From contig CM072517.1 of assembly GCA_036898135.1 (NCBI GenBank), positions 65,229,674 through 65,293,673 of the forward strand: DNA of 64,000 nucleotides. Reading direction: 5' to 3'. The translations under genes were made by a program, and so were the position numbers. Within the stretch, counting starts at the first letter, position 1. Each line of letters starts with the position of its first letter. Origin of the DNA: Oncomelania hupensis (Eukaryota > Mollusca > Gastropoda > Littorinimorpha > Pomatiopsidae). Under the pieces are notes generated by a model. That model was not told the origin of the DNA. It ran no database searches and worked only from the letters and a program-made list of their open reading frames with translations. Shown here one piece after another: positions 12,006 to 24,200 of this stretch.

Positions 12006-12335
12006 AAATCGGTTTCGCTCAGTTGGAATAGCGGCGAGCTCGTTTACAAATGTTGCGGGTTCCATTCCAGGTTGCACGGACATAAACATTGACTGTGAGC
12101 ACTGTATAGTGTGCCCTTCCATCTCTTCCCCCTCCCACTCCCTCACCCCTTCCCCTCACCTCTCACCCCATCTCCCCATCTCCAGTCGTCTAGGATTGTG
12201 CTCAGTCGTCTGAACGTAGACTTTGGCCCAAAGTATGCAAGTGGGCCGCACGGGCAGCTTGGGTGGGATCCTGTGTCGGCCAACGCCTTGAGCAGCTCTT
12301 GAGCTGAAAAAGCGATCTATAAGAATGATATCAAT
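12006..12335 (+). mobile_element. tRNA-headed SINE in right arm
   Basis: The head has an A-box-like GCTCAGTTGGAATAGCGGCG (12015-12036) and a B-box-like GCGGGTTCCATTCC (12055-12069) with normal tRNA spacing. The body ends in CTTGAGCAGCTCTTGAGCTG then AAAAAGCG...TATAAG, a terminus also seen in other repeats here (52860, 36700). The identity of the parent tRNA is not resolved. Confidence 0.6.
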
Positions 12336-12402
12336 ACAATTCTTTTTAAAGAAACGACAACTTACAAATCAGGTTTTCATTTACACATATTTTTGTCATT
12401 AT

Positions 12403-12740
12403 TATAAATTTTGAATGCTAACGGGTACACAAGCCATTGGACAATACGATGACTTGCTCACAGTGGTGAAGAAACGCAAACTCCGACGGAATGGCCACGT
12501 CAACAGAGCATCAGGCCTTGCAAAGACCACCCTGCAAGCCACGGTGCAAGGAGGCAGAAGAAGAGGGAGACAGAAAAAGAGGTGGGAGGACAACATTCGA
12601 GAATGGACTGGCTTGACATTGAGCGAAGTCATGAGGGTTGCTGAGGACAGAGAAATATGGAGTACGCTGGTTAAACGATCACGTGTGGTGCCACAATGAT
12701 TTTCGAGTTACGGGATAGGATAGGATAGGATAGGTTCTCT
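12403..12740 (+). pseudogene. LINE RT C-terminus in right arm
   Basis: The 94-residue frame 12415-12699 contains KKRKLRRNGHVNRASGLAKT, GGRRRGRQKKRWEDNIREW and LTLSEVMRVAEDRE.W, the conserved end of a LINE ORF2. It is followed by a stop, a short UTR and a tail of GGATA pentamers at 12716-12735. It is 5'-truncated. The left-arm copy carries a premature stop in the same region. Confidence 0.7.
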
Positions 12741-15009
12741 ATACGAGGAAGAAGACTGTCCAGACGACTCATACCCCAGCGAGAGAGCAAACTTTAATAG
12801 AAAGCTGTTGGTGCTAACTGACATCATGCGCCTGTCCCTTGGCTGACATCATTAACTGTGACAAGCAAAAATAAATAAATAAAAAAATAAATATAAAAAT
12901 ATAAATTAAAAAGACTCTCAATATTAAAGATTATATATATTGCAATTCTGGATGTCCATTATTAGATCTTTTATTCTTACATTGATCGTGCGGTTCGACC
13001 TCACTTTTTTTGTTATCCATCTGTCCCATCCCCCTTTGCAATAAATTTTCCTATTCGTATTGTTTTATTGCCTTGTGTTTTGTATTGTTTTCAATGTGCA
13101 TTGTTCAGTAGGCTGTTGACAACTCTGGCTGCTCTGGGCACAACTCGGAGAATGTTGGCTACCCTGGCTAAGGCTTACCAAACAGCACGGAGACGTTTTG
13201 TCGTCTGCCAGATTGTGGATAGACCTCCTGGTATAAGGACTGATATGCGTGTATGTAGTGATAGTAGCTCAATACACGTATTTCATCTAAATAAATAAAT
13301 AGGATGTTTTAACGTTAAGAAGGATTGTTTAATCGTTATACTAAAATCTGAAATCAATTCATGGAAGAAGAGATTTAAAAAAATTGAACGAATTCAATTG
13401 GATTGATTTAAATAAGTTTAAAACAAAACCAAGTCAAGTTAAGGAAACTAGGTAAATTTAAAATAAAGGCAATTAAAGTAAATATATAAAGTAAAGTAAA
13501 AACCAGACTCCCTTGGATACAGACAAATCAGTGAATTGCAAAGTAAACTGACAAGTTTTGTAGTAGTTATGTACTTTGTATGCTTATAGTTCAACTTTAA
13601 ATTCTTATATTTTATTATATGTTTTTGTGTCCAGGCGTTACAAGGCCTGTATGCTCCCAAACCACATGCATGTGAACAGACGTTAAAATAATTATTATAT
13701 CAGTAAATTTTACGTTAATCTGATAAATAAAACTTGATACAACCAAACAACAACAACAACAACACCAACAATAACAAATTATTGAATTGATTTGACAATA
13801 TCAATGTGGTGTTGTATTGATGTGGACGATAAGTGAATTCGTGTTCGAATTCGTGTGTGAATTTTGACTGTGCTGTTTCGTTGTTGTGTGTTGTAGTATC
13901 GTAATAATTTATTTGATTTACAATAAGTTGTATAGAGACTTATATTTGATATATTGATAAACAGATATGTCGTACCAATGCAAAAGTATGGAGCATTTAA
14001 ATGTGTCATTTGCATTGGGATTTTTATTTATTTATTTATTTTGGTAATGTTTCAATTTCTGCAATGAAACATATTTTGGGGGAGTAAAATTTAATATTTC
14101 AGTTATTTATTATTTTATTTATTTATTGATTGTTAAGTTTTGTAAACAGTAATATTTAACATCTGGTTGAACGTAAAAAGCTTATCTTGGAGCTACATTA
14201 AAAAAAAAAAACGTCCTTACATTGTGCATAGACTACTCAAACCGAAGATTGAACAAGCTGTCAAAAGTGTAGATTGAACACAAGCTGTCAAAAGATCCCA
14301 CTTTACTGTAATCCTGCATATTGTGCATCTCCATGGACCACTCAGCTATTGAAACTAACCCTGTACGTGAGTTTATTTGAAATGATCGTCTATTCTTTCG
14401 ACAGAAATGGTCCGGGTGCTTTAACGTGGAATTGTGACGACACGGATGTTTAAAGTTTATAGCCAGAAAGTGAAGTTCCACTGTGTAAAGCTCTCTTTTG
14501 GGGCCAACAGACAGACAGATAAATTAACACCTGGAAAGCAACGACAGGATCAGACAAAAACAAATTCACACTGGTGAACATGTAATGTGAAAGGTTGCTG
14601 AGTGAGGCTTCATGCAATAGACATCGAGGTTTTAGTCTACCTCCTGTGATAGAAGACAGCCAGGAATCGTCAGAAAATAAAAGTTTGTGCTTTTGATTTT
14701 TTAAATTTATTATTTTGTCCGTTATTTTGTTCCTTTATTTCTTTCTCTGTTTTTACTTTGTTTCAAACTTTCTTTGTTAGTTTCTTTTACTCGTACTTTT
14801 TTTTTTCTCTGTGTGTGTTGTCCTCTTGTTCTTGTTCTTCTTGTTAGTGTTCTTCATCTTCTTCTTCTTTTTCTTCATGTTCTTGTTCTTCTTGGTCTTC
14901 GTCTCTTTTCGTTTTTCTCTTCTTGGTCTTCTTGGTCTTGATCTTCTAGTTCTTGTTCTTCTTCTCGTTCTTCTTGTTCTTGTTCTTCTTATTCTTGTTC
15001 TTCTTGTTG

Positions 15010-15010
15010 A

Positions 15011-15044
<34 letters not shown>

Positions 15045-15180
15045 CTTCTTCTTCTTCTTCTTCTTCATCTTCTCCTTCTTTTTCTTCTTTTTCTCCTTCT
15101 TCTTTTTTCTCCTTCTTCTCCTTCTCCTTCTTCTTCTTCTTCTTCTTCTTCTTCTTCTTCTTCTTCTTCTTCTTTGTTGA
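15010..15180. repeat. (TTG)n(TTC)n compound microsatellite
   Basis: Right-arm counterpart of 5741-5900, with TTC interrupted by TCC and TTTTC variants. Confidence 0.85.
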
Positions 15181-15430
15181 TGTTCCTTTGAAGTACACAT
15201 AACACATTTCCCTGTGTTCTGAAATGTTCTCGCAACTACATGTATAAATTACATTATGGAGTTTTATGACCGATTCAAAGGGTACTAAAATTACACTTTT
15301 AAGCGTCGCAGATCCTTTTTGAAATGCACATTAAGTGTTGCGCAACCGGGAAAAAAAATGAATCTTACAACAATATAACAAGCCATTCAAATGGACTTCC
15401 AGATACTCACACACATAGCCGACAAAAGCC

Positions 15431-15930
15431 NNNNNNNNNNNNNNNNNNNNNNNNNNNNNNNNNNNNNNNNNNNNNNNNNNNNNNNNNNNNNNNNNNNNNN
15501 NNNNNNNNNNNNNNNNNNNNNNNNNNNNNNNNNNNNNNNNNNNNNNNNNNNNNNNNNNNNNNNNNNNNNNNNNNNNNNNNNNNNNNNNNNNNNNNNNNNN
15601 NNNNNNNNNNNNNNNNNNNNNNNNNNNNNNNNNNNNNNNNNNNNNNNNNNNNNNNNNNNNNNNNNNNNNNNNNNNNNNNNNNNNNNNNNNNNNNNNNNNN
15701 NNNNNNNNNNNNNNNNNNNNNNNNNNNNNNNNNNNNNNNNNNNNNNNNNNNNNNNNNNNNNNNNNNNNNNNNNNNNNNNNNNNNNNNNNNNNNNNNNNNN
15801 NNNNNNNNNNNNNNNNNNNNNNNNNNNNNNNNNNNNNNNNNNNNNNNNNNNNNNNNNNNNNNNNNNNNNNNNNNNNNNNNNNNNNNNNNNNNNNNNNNNN
15901 NNNNNNNNNNNNNNNNNNNNNNNNNNNNNN
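15431..15930. other. Assembly gap (500 N)
   Basis: Exactly 500 N, so probably a nominal size. It hides the outer end of the right arm and the 3' part of the gag frame. Confidence 0.99.
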
Positions 15931-17069
15931 GAATCTACACTGGGCGATCTGTGTCTTTTTGCCTCTTGCTGGTGGTCCCTTCTAAGCGGTCGATGGCGCT
16001 CTTCGAATCTGACTCGAGGAGTCTCAGACATTCTGATCGATTCGAATAATGATGCAGCCTCTACTGCTTCATCGCCAGTGCTCGGCTTGTGTTCCTTAAC
16101 AAATCGGGCTTTGTCGGCTGGTAAGCCTTCGATGAAGTGTGCCATGTCTATCAAATCTTCCCAGTCCTTGACTGTTGATGATCTCTTCGACAGGTCGAAC
16201 CAACGCTTCCTATACAGCCTGACTCTGAACATTAATTCCTTGGCCATTTCAGTCGACGTCTGTGTCGCGTCTTTCAGTCTCTTGCGGTATTCTTCTGTGG
16301 TTAATTGAAACTTCTTGAGCAACTCTTCTTTAAGCGTGTCATAGTCGAAAACGTCGGCATCACTGAGCTGAGTCATGATTTCTCTGGCCTTCCCTTTTAA
16401 TAGAGCTATTAGCCTAACCCCCCAGTCTTCTTGCTGACAGTTCTCCGCCTTCATTACTCGCTCAAATTGTTTTAGGTATGTTTCAAGGTCGTCGTTGTCT
16501 TCGTAAAACGGCAATTTGATTTTAATCCTACTTCCGTTTATAGAGTTATTACTCATTCTGGATGCGGAAGCTGCCGATTGAAGTTCTCGATGCATTTCCA
16601 GCTCAAGCTCTTTCAACCTGATCGTAAGCTCCAGTTCTGCCCTCTGGTTTTCCTCCCGTAAGCGAAAGTCTCTTCCCCGCTCCTCTCTCTCTTCTTCTTC
16701 TTTCCTCCGGCGCTCTTCTTTCCCCTCTCCTTCCTTTCTCCGGCGCTTGCCGTCTTCCTTTTTTTCTTTCCTATGGCGCTCTTCTTTCTCCTCTTCTTCT
16801 TTCCTCCGGCGCTCTTCTTTCTCCTCTTCTTCTTTCCTCCGGCGCTCGGCGTCTTCTTTTACTTCTTTCCTACGGTGCTCTTCTTTCTCCTCTTTTTCTT
16901 TCTTACTCCGTGAGACATAATCTAAAAGGTCTTTACCCGTCAGGCCCAACATTTCCCCCTCGCTTTTCCACTGTTCCATGCGAACCTTCCAGTCTGGTAT
17001 CTCCCCATGGTCGTTCGTTCGTGACGTTCCCTGACGCGTTCTAACGGTTCTAACGCGTTCTTGCGACAT
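15931..17069 (-). CDS. Ty3/gypsy-type Gag polyprotein, partial
   Basis: The frame is open from MSQERVRT (ATG at 17069; an upstream in-frame ATG at 17102 is less likely) to the gap, about 380 residues with no stop. Residues ~60-150 are a K/E/R-rich coiled coil built of near-repeats of RRRKEEEEKEE. Residues ~190-370 match the gypsy capsid: KLPFYEDNDDLETYLKQFER, then RLIALLKGKAREIMTQL, YDTLKEELLKKFQLT and WEDLIDMAHFIEGLP. It ends R-S-P-S-V-D, before any zinc knuckle could appear. A Gag forms the cytoplasmic virus-like particle of the element. Pol would lie in or beyond the gap and is not visible. It differs from the gag relics at 30.4-31.1 and 58.9-60.7 kb, so it is another family. Confidence 0.75.
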
Positions 17070-18741
17070 AGTGATGATAATTGGGTTCCTGCTGTAATAC
17101 AATTATTACTTGTTTACCTGGTTGTGATTCAACAATCAAATGAACTGCATTCGACACTTCGTGTCGATGTTCGCTCGGAAAATAAACTACTTTCATGTGC
17201 CGGATAGCTTTACCATACGTGCGTTATCATGAGCATGCTATCTACCTATAACGATCTCAAACGCAAGTTGCTTTCAATTAAACTGCAAACGGCACTATCT
17301 TTAGAGGTGAAAACGTCTATACGTATGTGTATATGAGTATAGTCTAATCCTCGTAACTAGTGTTAGATCATATATCGTGATGGTACCCTCGAACCTCTTC
17401 TCACGTGACTCACCGCTGTAACCCTTGCGAAAAGCCTAAATCTGCTAGTTACTCACATACTACTGTGTGTACTTTCCAAGGGAACAAAAATCATACAGGC
17501 TCGAAATACAAAATAAAATTATGGCTAATGCATGTTTGGTTTTATTGCTAGATTGTCCGAAAAAAATAGAATGTTACACTATGGCAGAAGGTATGTCCAC
17601 CCAGTTGTAATAGTGGCTACCTCCAACCGCCCGCTTTAAATTTTAAAGACACACGTCGTGGTCAAATCCTTGATGCCTATTCTCGGTTCAGATATTGTAT
17701 CCTTAACTGACACACACATCTATCCCGGAACGATAGACCCAAGTATGTCAATGCATGGGAGATCCTTATGCGGTCTTTACCCCAAAATACGCAGTGATTT
17801 CAGGGGGTTGCCGCACCACCCGCCGCGGTTCCTTCGGTGATCTTAATAAATAGGCGGTGTGTGCAGTTGAGGACAGAGTCACAGCATCAAAGATGAGAAC
17901 ACACGCGTACTTGCACCATAAACGCGTACACTCTGATGATGATAGTGATACAAATCAACCTCTTCACTCAATAGTGATATTTATTAATGATAAGAACGAT
18001 GATATAGTCATATACGATTGAATTATATCCAGACTAACAATCCGGTGTTGTCCCATCTGCTGTTCATGATGTAGTTAAAAAATCTACTTATCTTAAGTAG
18101 CGAGACTGGAGTATAGACACGAATGTTCTCGCTTCCAATGATGATGGTATCGTTGACTTTATTTGATGTAACTCTATTTCTTCGACTCCTCTCTTTTCGG
18201 TGGCTCTGTCATGATGTTCTGGACACTTCGATGTTATTGTTTCCCCCAACGTCCATACATCTCCGGGCCTGTATTTGTTGCGCCTGAAACGATCAGGTGG
18301 TGACCTAATGTCCCAGATATGAATTTTCTGTAACGAACCACAAGTATAGTGTAATGTTCTTCGTTCGTCGAAGCATTAAAAAGTACACAATGGTGTATAA
18401 TTATAACACACAATAGTTGATAAAGAATGATAGATGAGATGACTGATGACCGTTCCTTCATGCTTCCACTTTCATGCCTTACATACAATGACATAAACAA
18501 ACACTTCTGCCAAGTGCTCTCCAAAACGGATCCTCTGCAAGAGATCTAAATCTGAACATAAACATATATCAATCAACGCTGTGAAATGAAGTCTAAAAGA
18601 TCAAAGAATCGGTCTAGATGTGCTGAGGCTAAAAATATAGAAACAATGATGGAAAAGTTACACTTATTTCACACGAACATAAACTAACTAATATGGAAAA
18701 AAACACATTGTTATTATTGGTTTTGTTACATATATAGCTAT
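17070..18741. other. Leader or LTR region upstream of gag, unresolved
   Basis: Non-coding DNA 5' of the gag start on the minus strand. The pair TGTTAC (17572) and GTTACA (18725-18730) could bound an LTR of about 1.16 kb, but no flanking duplication or clear primer-binding site was found. The minus frame 18524-18234 (96 residues) is not recognised. Confidence 0.3.
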
Positions 18742-19050
18742 CTATCTGGCACCTGTTAGCCTAGTATAGCCTAGCTGAACACATACCCACGATGGCGCAT
18801 GAAGAATTGAACCCAACGGTTCGTGAAAGCAAATGGCCTCCCACACGGTAACGGCCAGTCGACGACCTTGGTCACTGGACCTCCGAGTTAGTGAAAACTT
18901 GATGGTCACTCCCACCCGTGCGTTCCCGCTGACTCGCAGTGCACCTAAGGTACCCCTCGGTATCCTCCTTGATCGATCTTTTCGACTGGTTTGCCTTGCA
19001 CTCGTTATGCCGTGTTGGATGTCTGAGGTAGCAATGTCCTCCTGAGTCAC
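18742..19050 (-). other. Open frame, 102 residues, not recognised
   Basis: A GC-richer patch encodes a basic frame beginning MTQEDIATSD with no familiar motif. It overlaps an antisense frame of similar length and may be chance or part of the adjacent element. Confidence 0.2.
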
Positions 19051-19120
19051 AAGCTTTTTTTTCTCAGTGAAGATTTTTGTTTACGTCTACTATGACGCAA
19101 TCGGTCTGTGACGTATGACA

Positions 19121-20384
19121 CTGTGTCAGAGATCTATAAAGAGTAGGCTGTGTGTGAGATCTATAATGAGTAGGCTGTGTCAGAGATCTATCAAGAGTAG
19201 GCTGTCAGAGATCTATCAAACGTAGGCTGTGTCAGAGATCTATCAAGCGTAGGCTGTGTCAGAGATCTATCAAGAGTAGGCTGTGTCAGAGATCAATCAA
19301 GAGTAGGCTGTGTCAGAGATCTATCAAGAGTAGGCTGTGTCAGAGATCTATCAAGAGTAGGCTGTGTCAGAGATCTATCAAGCGTAGGCTGTCAGAGATC
19401 TATCAAACGTAGGCTGTGTCAGAGATCTATCAAGCGTAGGCTGTGTCAGAGATCTATCAAGAGTAGGCTGTGTCAGAGATCTATCAAGAGTACGCTGTGT
19501 CAGAGATCTATCAAACATAGGCCGTGTCAGAGATCTATAAAGAGTAGGCTGTGTCAGAGATCTATAAAGAGTAGGCTGTGTCAGAGATCTATCAAGAGTA
19601 GGCTGTGTCAGAGATCTATAAAGAGTAGGCTGTGTCAGAGATCTATCAAGAGTAGGCTGTGTCAGAGATCTATCAAGAGTAGGCTGTGTCAGAGATCAAT
19701 CAAGAGTAGGCTGTGTCAGAGATCTATCAAGAGTAGGCTGTGTCAGAGATCTATCAAGAGTAGGCTCTGTCAGAGATCTATCAAGAGTAGGCTGTGTCAG
19801 AGATCTATCAAACATAGGCTGTGTCAGAGATCTATCAAACGTAGGCTGTCAGAGATCTATCAAGCGTAGACTTTGTCAGAGATCTATCAAACGTAGGCTG
19901 TGTCAGAGATCTATCAAGAGTAGGCTGTCAGAGATCTATCAAGAGTAGGCTGTGTCAGAGATCTATCAAGAGTAGGCTGTGTCAGAGATCTATCAAGAGT
20001 AGGCTGTCAGAGATCTATCAAGAGTAGGCTGTGTCAGAGATCTATCAAGAGTAGGCTGTTTCAGAGATCTATCAAGAGTAAGCTGTCATAGGTTTATCAA
20101 GAGTAGGCTGTGTCAGAGATCTATCAAGAGTAGGCTGTGTCAGAGATCTATCAAGAGTATGCTGTCAGAGATCTATCAAGAGTAGGCTGTGTCAGAGATC
20201 TAACAAGAGTAGGCTGTGTCAGAGATCTATCAAGAGTAGGCTGTGTCAGAGATCTATCAAGAGTAGGCTGTGTCAGAGATCTATCAAGAGTAGGCTGTGT
20301 CAGAGATCTAACAAGAGTAGGCTGTGTCAGAGATCTATCAAGAGTAGGCTGTGTCAGAGATCTATCAAGCGTAGGCTGTGTTAG
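19121..20384 (+). repeat. 27-bp minisatellite, about 47 units
   Basis: Tandem units of GAGTAGGCTGTGTCAGAGAT followed by CTATCAA (27 bp), with 25-bp variants lacking one GT. Base 14 alternates between GAG, GCG and AAC/AAA forms. The array resumes after the solo LTR at 20972-21073. The frame 20137-20409, repeating DLSRVGCVR, exists only because 27 is a multiple of 3. Confidence 0.95.
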
Positions 20385-20971
20385 TGTTACGTTGAAACGC
20401 GAACGATAGCATGTCTGAAACGCGCACGATGTATCTAATCGTTTCGTTTTGCAAAGTATTCAATAATAGAGTGTATTTACCTTTGATTTGAGTTTGCGTT
20501 GTGGTTAGAGGAAGTTTTGTATAACGTTGATAATTTTCGTTAGTCGATATTATTGGAGAATTCTCTAGATTTGAGTGTTTACTGTCGATAGAAACTTCCC
20601 GATAAATGTCGAAGTTTGAGAACGTTCTTGGAATGTGTAGAGAGATGTATGACGTAAGTCAGTGATGACGAACTTTAGTTTGATTGGTGGAAAAGCGTCA
20701 ACGGGAACATTCTGACGTTGAGAAAATCTATAAAATGGATGCCCTGTGTGTGGTTGTGCTGTTGATAGTGAGTTGGAAAGTAAAAGTTGAGAGTGGAAAA
20801 GCGATGGAGCGATTGTATGCAGTTGTTGATGTGTGCTGAATAAAAGTGGAAAACTTCATACGTTGAACGGGTTGCGTGGATAAACGAACCTGGGCTACAC
20901 TCATCAGTACTTCAGCATTGGGGCTGAATCAACTACTGATAGAAAAACACCAACATCGATCGAGTGTAACA
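20385..20971 (+). mobile_element. Solo LTR, 587 bp, inside the minisatellite
   Basis: Starts TGTTACGTTG and ends GAGTGTAACA, giving the 6-bp inverted termini TGTTAC/GTAACA. The direct repeat GTTAG flanks it (20380-20384 and 20972-20976). A TATA box, TATAAAAT, lies at 20729-20736 and AATAAA at 20839-20844. The same LTR family occurs at 27598-27947(-), 52144-52837(-), 54240-54807(+) and 60871-61931(-). The 27598 copy adjoins a gypsy pol relic and so assigns the family. Confidence 0.88.
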
Positions 20972-21073
20972 GTTAGAGATCTATCAAGAGTAGGCTGTTT
21001 CAGAGATCTATCAAGCGTAGGCTTTGTCAGAGATCTAACAAGCGTAGGCTGTGTCAGAGATCAAACAAGCGTA
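20972..21073 (+). repeat. 27-bp minisatellite, remainder
   Basis: Four further 27-bp units follow the solo LTR, more diverged than the main block. The 5-bp GTTAG at the start is the duplicated target. Confidence 0.9.
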
Positions 21074-21261
21074 TCTGAGTGTCGGCGTATGCCCTCAAAC
21101 AGCCTCTGACACTCAGGCTGGGATCAGAATCACTGCTTTTATAAGTTTGGTAGCAGCCAGATAGCGGCAAAATGTCTGTTGATTTGACTTATTTGTTAGT
21201 GTGTTTCCTTTAAGTCAAATGTCTGTTAATGCTTTACAAGTAATTCATCCTTTTTACATAT

Positions 21262-24200
21262 GTGGAGCGCAGTTGGCCCAGTGGTGTAGGCAGTGTAGTG
21301 GAATGTCAGGCCATAACATTGCAGCCTGTACAGGCAGTGTAGTGGAATGTCAGGTCATAACATTGCAGTCTGTACAGTCAGTGTAGTGGAATGTCAGGTG
21401 ATAACACTGCAGTCTGTACAGTCAGTGTAGTGGAATGTCAGGCCATAACATTGCAGCCTGCACAGTGTAGTGTAATGTCAGGTAATAACATTGCAGGATG
21501 TACAGTGTAGTGGAATGTCAGGCCATAACATTGCAGCCTGTACAGTCAGTGTAGTGGAATGTCAGGTGATAACATTGCAGTCTGTACAGTCAGTGTAGTG
21601 GAATTTCAGGCCATAACATTGCAGCCTGTACAGTCAGTGTAGTGGAATGTCAGGTCATAACATTGCAGCCTGTACAGTCAGTGTAGTGGAATGTCAGGTG
21701 ATAACATTGCAGTCTGTACAGTCAGTGTAGTGGAATGTCAGGCCATAACATTGCAGTCTGTACAGTGTAGTGGAATGTCAGGCCATAACATTGCAGCCTA
21801 TACAGTCAGTTGAGTGGAATGTCAGGTGATAACATTGCAGCCTGTACAGTCAGTGTAGTGGAATGTCAGGTGATAACATTGCAACCTGTACAGTCAGTGA
21901 AGTGGAATGTCAGGTCCTAACATTGCAGCCTGTACAGTCAGTGTAGTGGAATATCAGGTCATAACATTGCAGTCTGTACAGTCAGTGTAGTGGAATGTCA
22001 GGCCATAACATTGCAGCCTGTACAGTCAGTGTAGTGGAATGTCAGGCCATAACATTGCAGCCTGTACAGTCAGTTTAGTGGAATGTCAGGCCATAACATT
22101 GCAGCCAATACATTCAGTGTAGTGGAATGTCAGGTGATAACATTGCAGTCTGTACAGTGTAGTGGAATGTCAGATCATAACATTGCAGCCTGTACAGTCA
22201 GTGTAGTGGAATGTCAGGCCATAACATTGCAACCTGTACAGTCAGTGTAGTGGAATGTCAGGCCATAACATTGCAACCTGTACAGTCAGTGTAGTGGAAT
22301 GTCAGACCATTACAATGCAGCCTGTACAGTCAGTGTAGTGGAATGTCAGGCCATAACATTGCAGCCTGTACAGTCAGTGTAGTGGCATGTCAGGTCATAA
22401 CATTGCAGTCTGTACAGTCAGTGTAGTGGAATGTCAGGTGATAACACTGCAACCTGTACAGTCAGAGTTGTGGAATGTCAGCTCATAACATTGCAGCCTG
22501 TACAGTCAGTGTAGTGGAATGTCAGGTCATAACATTGCAGCCTGTACAGTGTAGTGGAATGTCAGGCCATAACATTGCAGCCTGTACAGTCAGTGTAGTG
22601 GAATGTCAGGTGATAACATTGCAGCTTGAACAGTCAGTGTAGTGGAATGTCAGGTCATAACATTGCAGCCTGTACAGTCAGTGTAGTGGAATGTCAGGTC
22701 ATAACATTGCAGTCTGTACAGTCAGTGTAGTGGAATGTCAGGCCATAACATTGCAGCCTGTACAGTCAGTGTAGTGGAATGTCAGGTCATAACATTGCAG
22801 CCTGTACTGTCAGTGTAGTGGAATGTCAGGTCATAACATTGCAGCCTGTACAGTCAATGTAGTGGAATGTCAGGTCATAACATTGCAGCCTGTACAGTGT
22901 AGTGAAATGTCAGGTCATAACATTGTAGCTTGTACAGTGTAGTGGAATGTCAAGTCATAACATTGCAGCCTGTACAGTGTAGTGGAATGTCAGTTCATAA
23001 CATTGCAACCTGTACAGTCAGTGTAGTGGAATGTCAGGTCATAACATTGCAGCCTGTACAGTCAGTGTAGTGGAATGTCAGGTCATAACATTGCAGCCTG
23101 TACAGTGTAGTGGAATGTCAGGCCATAACATTGCAGAATGTACAGTGTAGTGGAATGTCAGGTCATAACATTGCAGCCTGTACAGTCAGTGTAGTGGAAT
23201 GTCAGGTGATAACATTGCAGCCGGTACAGTCAGTGTAGTGGAATGTTAGGTGATAACATTGCAGCTTGTACAGTCAGTGTAGTGGAATGTTAGACCATAA
23301 CATTGCAGCATGTACAGTGTAGTGGAATGTCAGGTCATTACATTGCAGTCTGTACAGTCAGTGTAGTGGAATGTCAGGCCATACCATTGCAGCATGTACA
23401 GTGTAGTGGAATGTCAGACCATAACATTGCAGCCTGTACAGTCGATGTAGTGGAATGTCAGGTGATAACATTTCAGCCTGTACAGTCAGTGTAGTGGAAT
23501 GTCTAGTGATAACATTGCAGCTTGTACAGTCAGTGTAGTGGAATGTCAGACCATAACATTGCAGCCTGTACAGTCAGTGTAGTGGAATGTCTGGTGATAA
23601 CATTGCAGCTTGTACAGTCAGTGTAGTGGAATGTCAGACCATAACATTGCAGCCTGTACAGTCAGTGTAGTGGAATGTCAGGTGATAACATTGCAACCTG
23701 TACAGTCAGTGTAGTGGAATGTCAGGCCATAACATTACAGTTTGTACAGTGTAGTGGAATGTCAGGCCATAACATTGCAGCCTGTACAGGCAGTGTAGTG
23801 GAATGTCAGATCATAACATTGCAACCTGTACAGTCAGTGTAGTGGAATGTCAGGCCATAACATTGCAGCCTGTACAGTCAGTGTAGTGGAATGTCAGGTG
23901 ATAACATTGCAACCTGTACAGTCAGTGTAGTGGAATTTCAGGTCATAACATTGCAGCCTGTAGAGTCAGTGTAGTGGAATGTCAGGTCATAACATTGCAG
24001 CCTGTACAGTGTAGTGGAATGTCAGGCCATAACATTGCAGCCTGTACAGTGTAGTGGAATGTCAGATGATAACATTGCAGCCTGTTTAGTGTAGTGGAAT
24101 GTCAGGTCATAACATTGCAGCCTGTAGAGTGTAGTGGAATGTCAGGCCATAACATTGCAGCCTGTACAGTGTAGTGGAATGTCAGGTCATAACATTGCAG

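Larger units (their letters stand above)
11862..15430. repeat. Right arm of large inverted repeat
   Basis: Reverse-complement counterpart of 5498-9103. It ends abruptly at the assembly gap, at the base corresponding to about 5498. Differences from the left arm (microsatellite lengths, single substitutions such as L/F in the 82-residue frame, a restored LINE frame) show these are two diverged loci, not one sequence read twice. Confidence 0.85.

Noticed and set aside
17572..18730. LTR for the gag at 15.9-17.1 kb
   Set aside because: TGTTAC/GTTACA can be paired but no target duplication, primer-binding site or second copy supports it; kept only as unresolved.
20137..20409. Repeat protein with DLSRVGCVR units
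   Set aside because: The 27-bp minisatellite is a multiple of three, so any stop-free unit gives an open frame. No start context or conservation outside the array.
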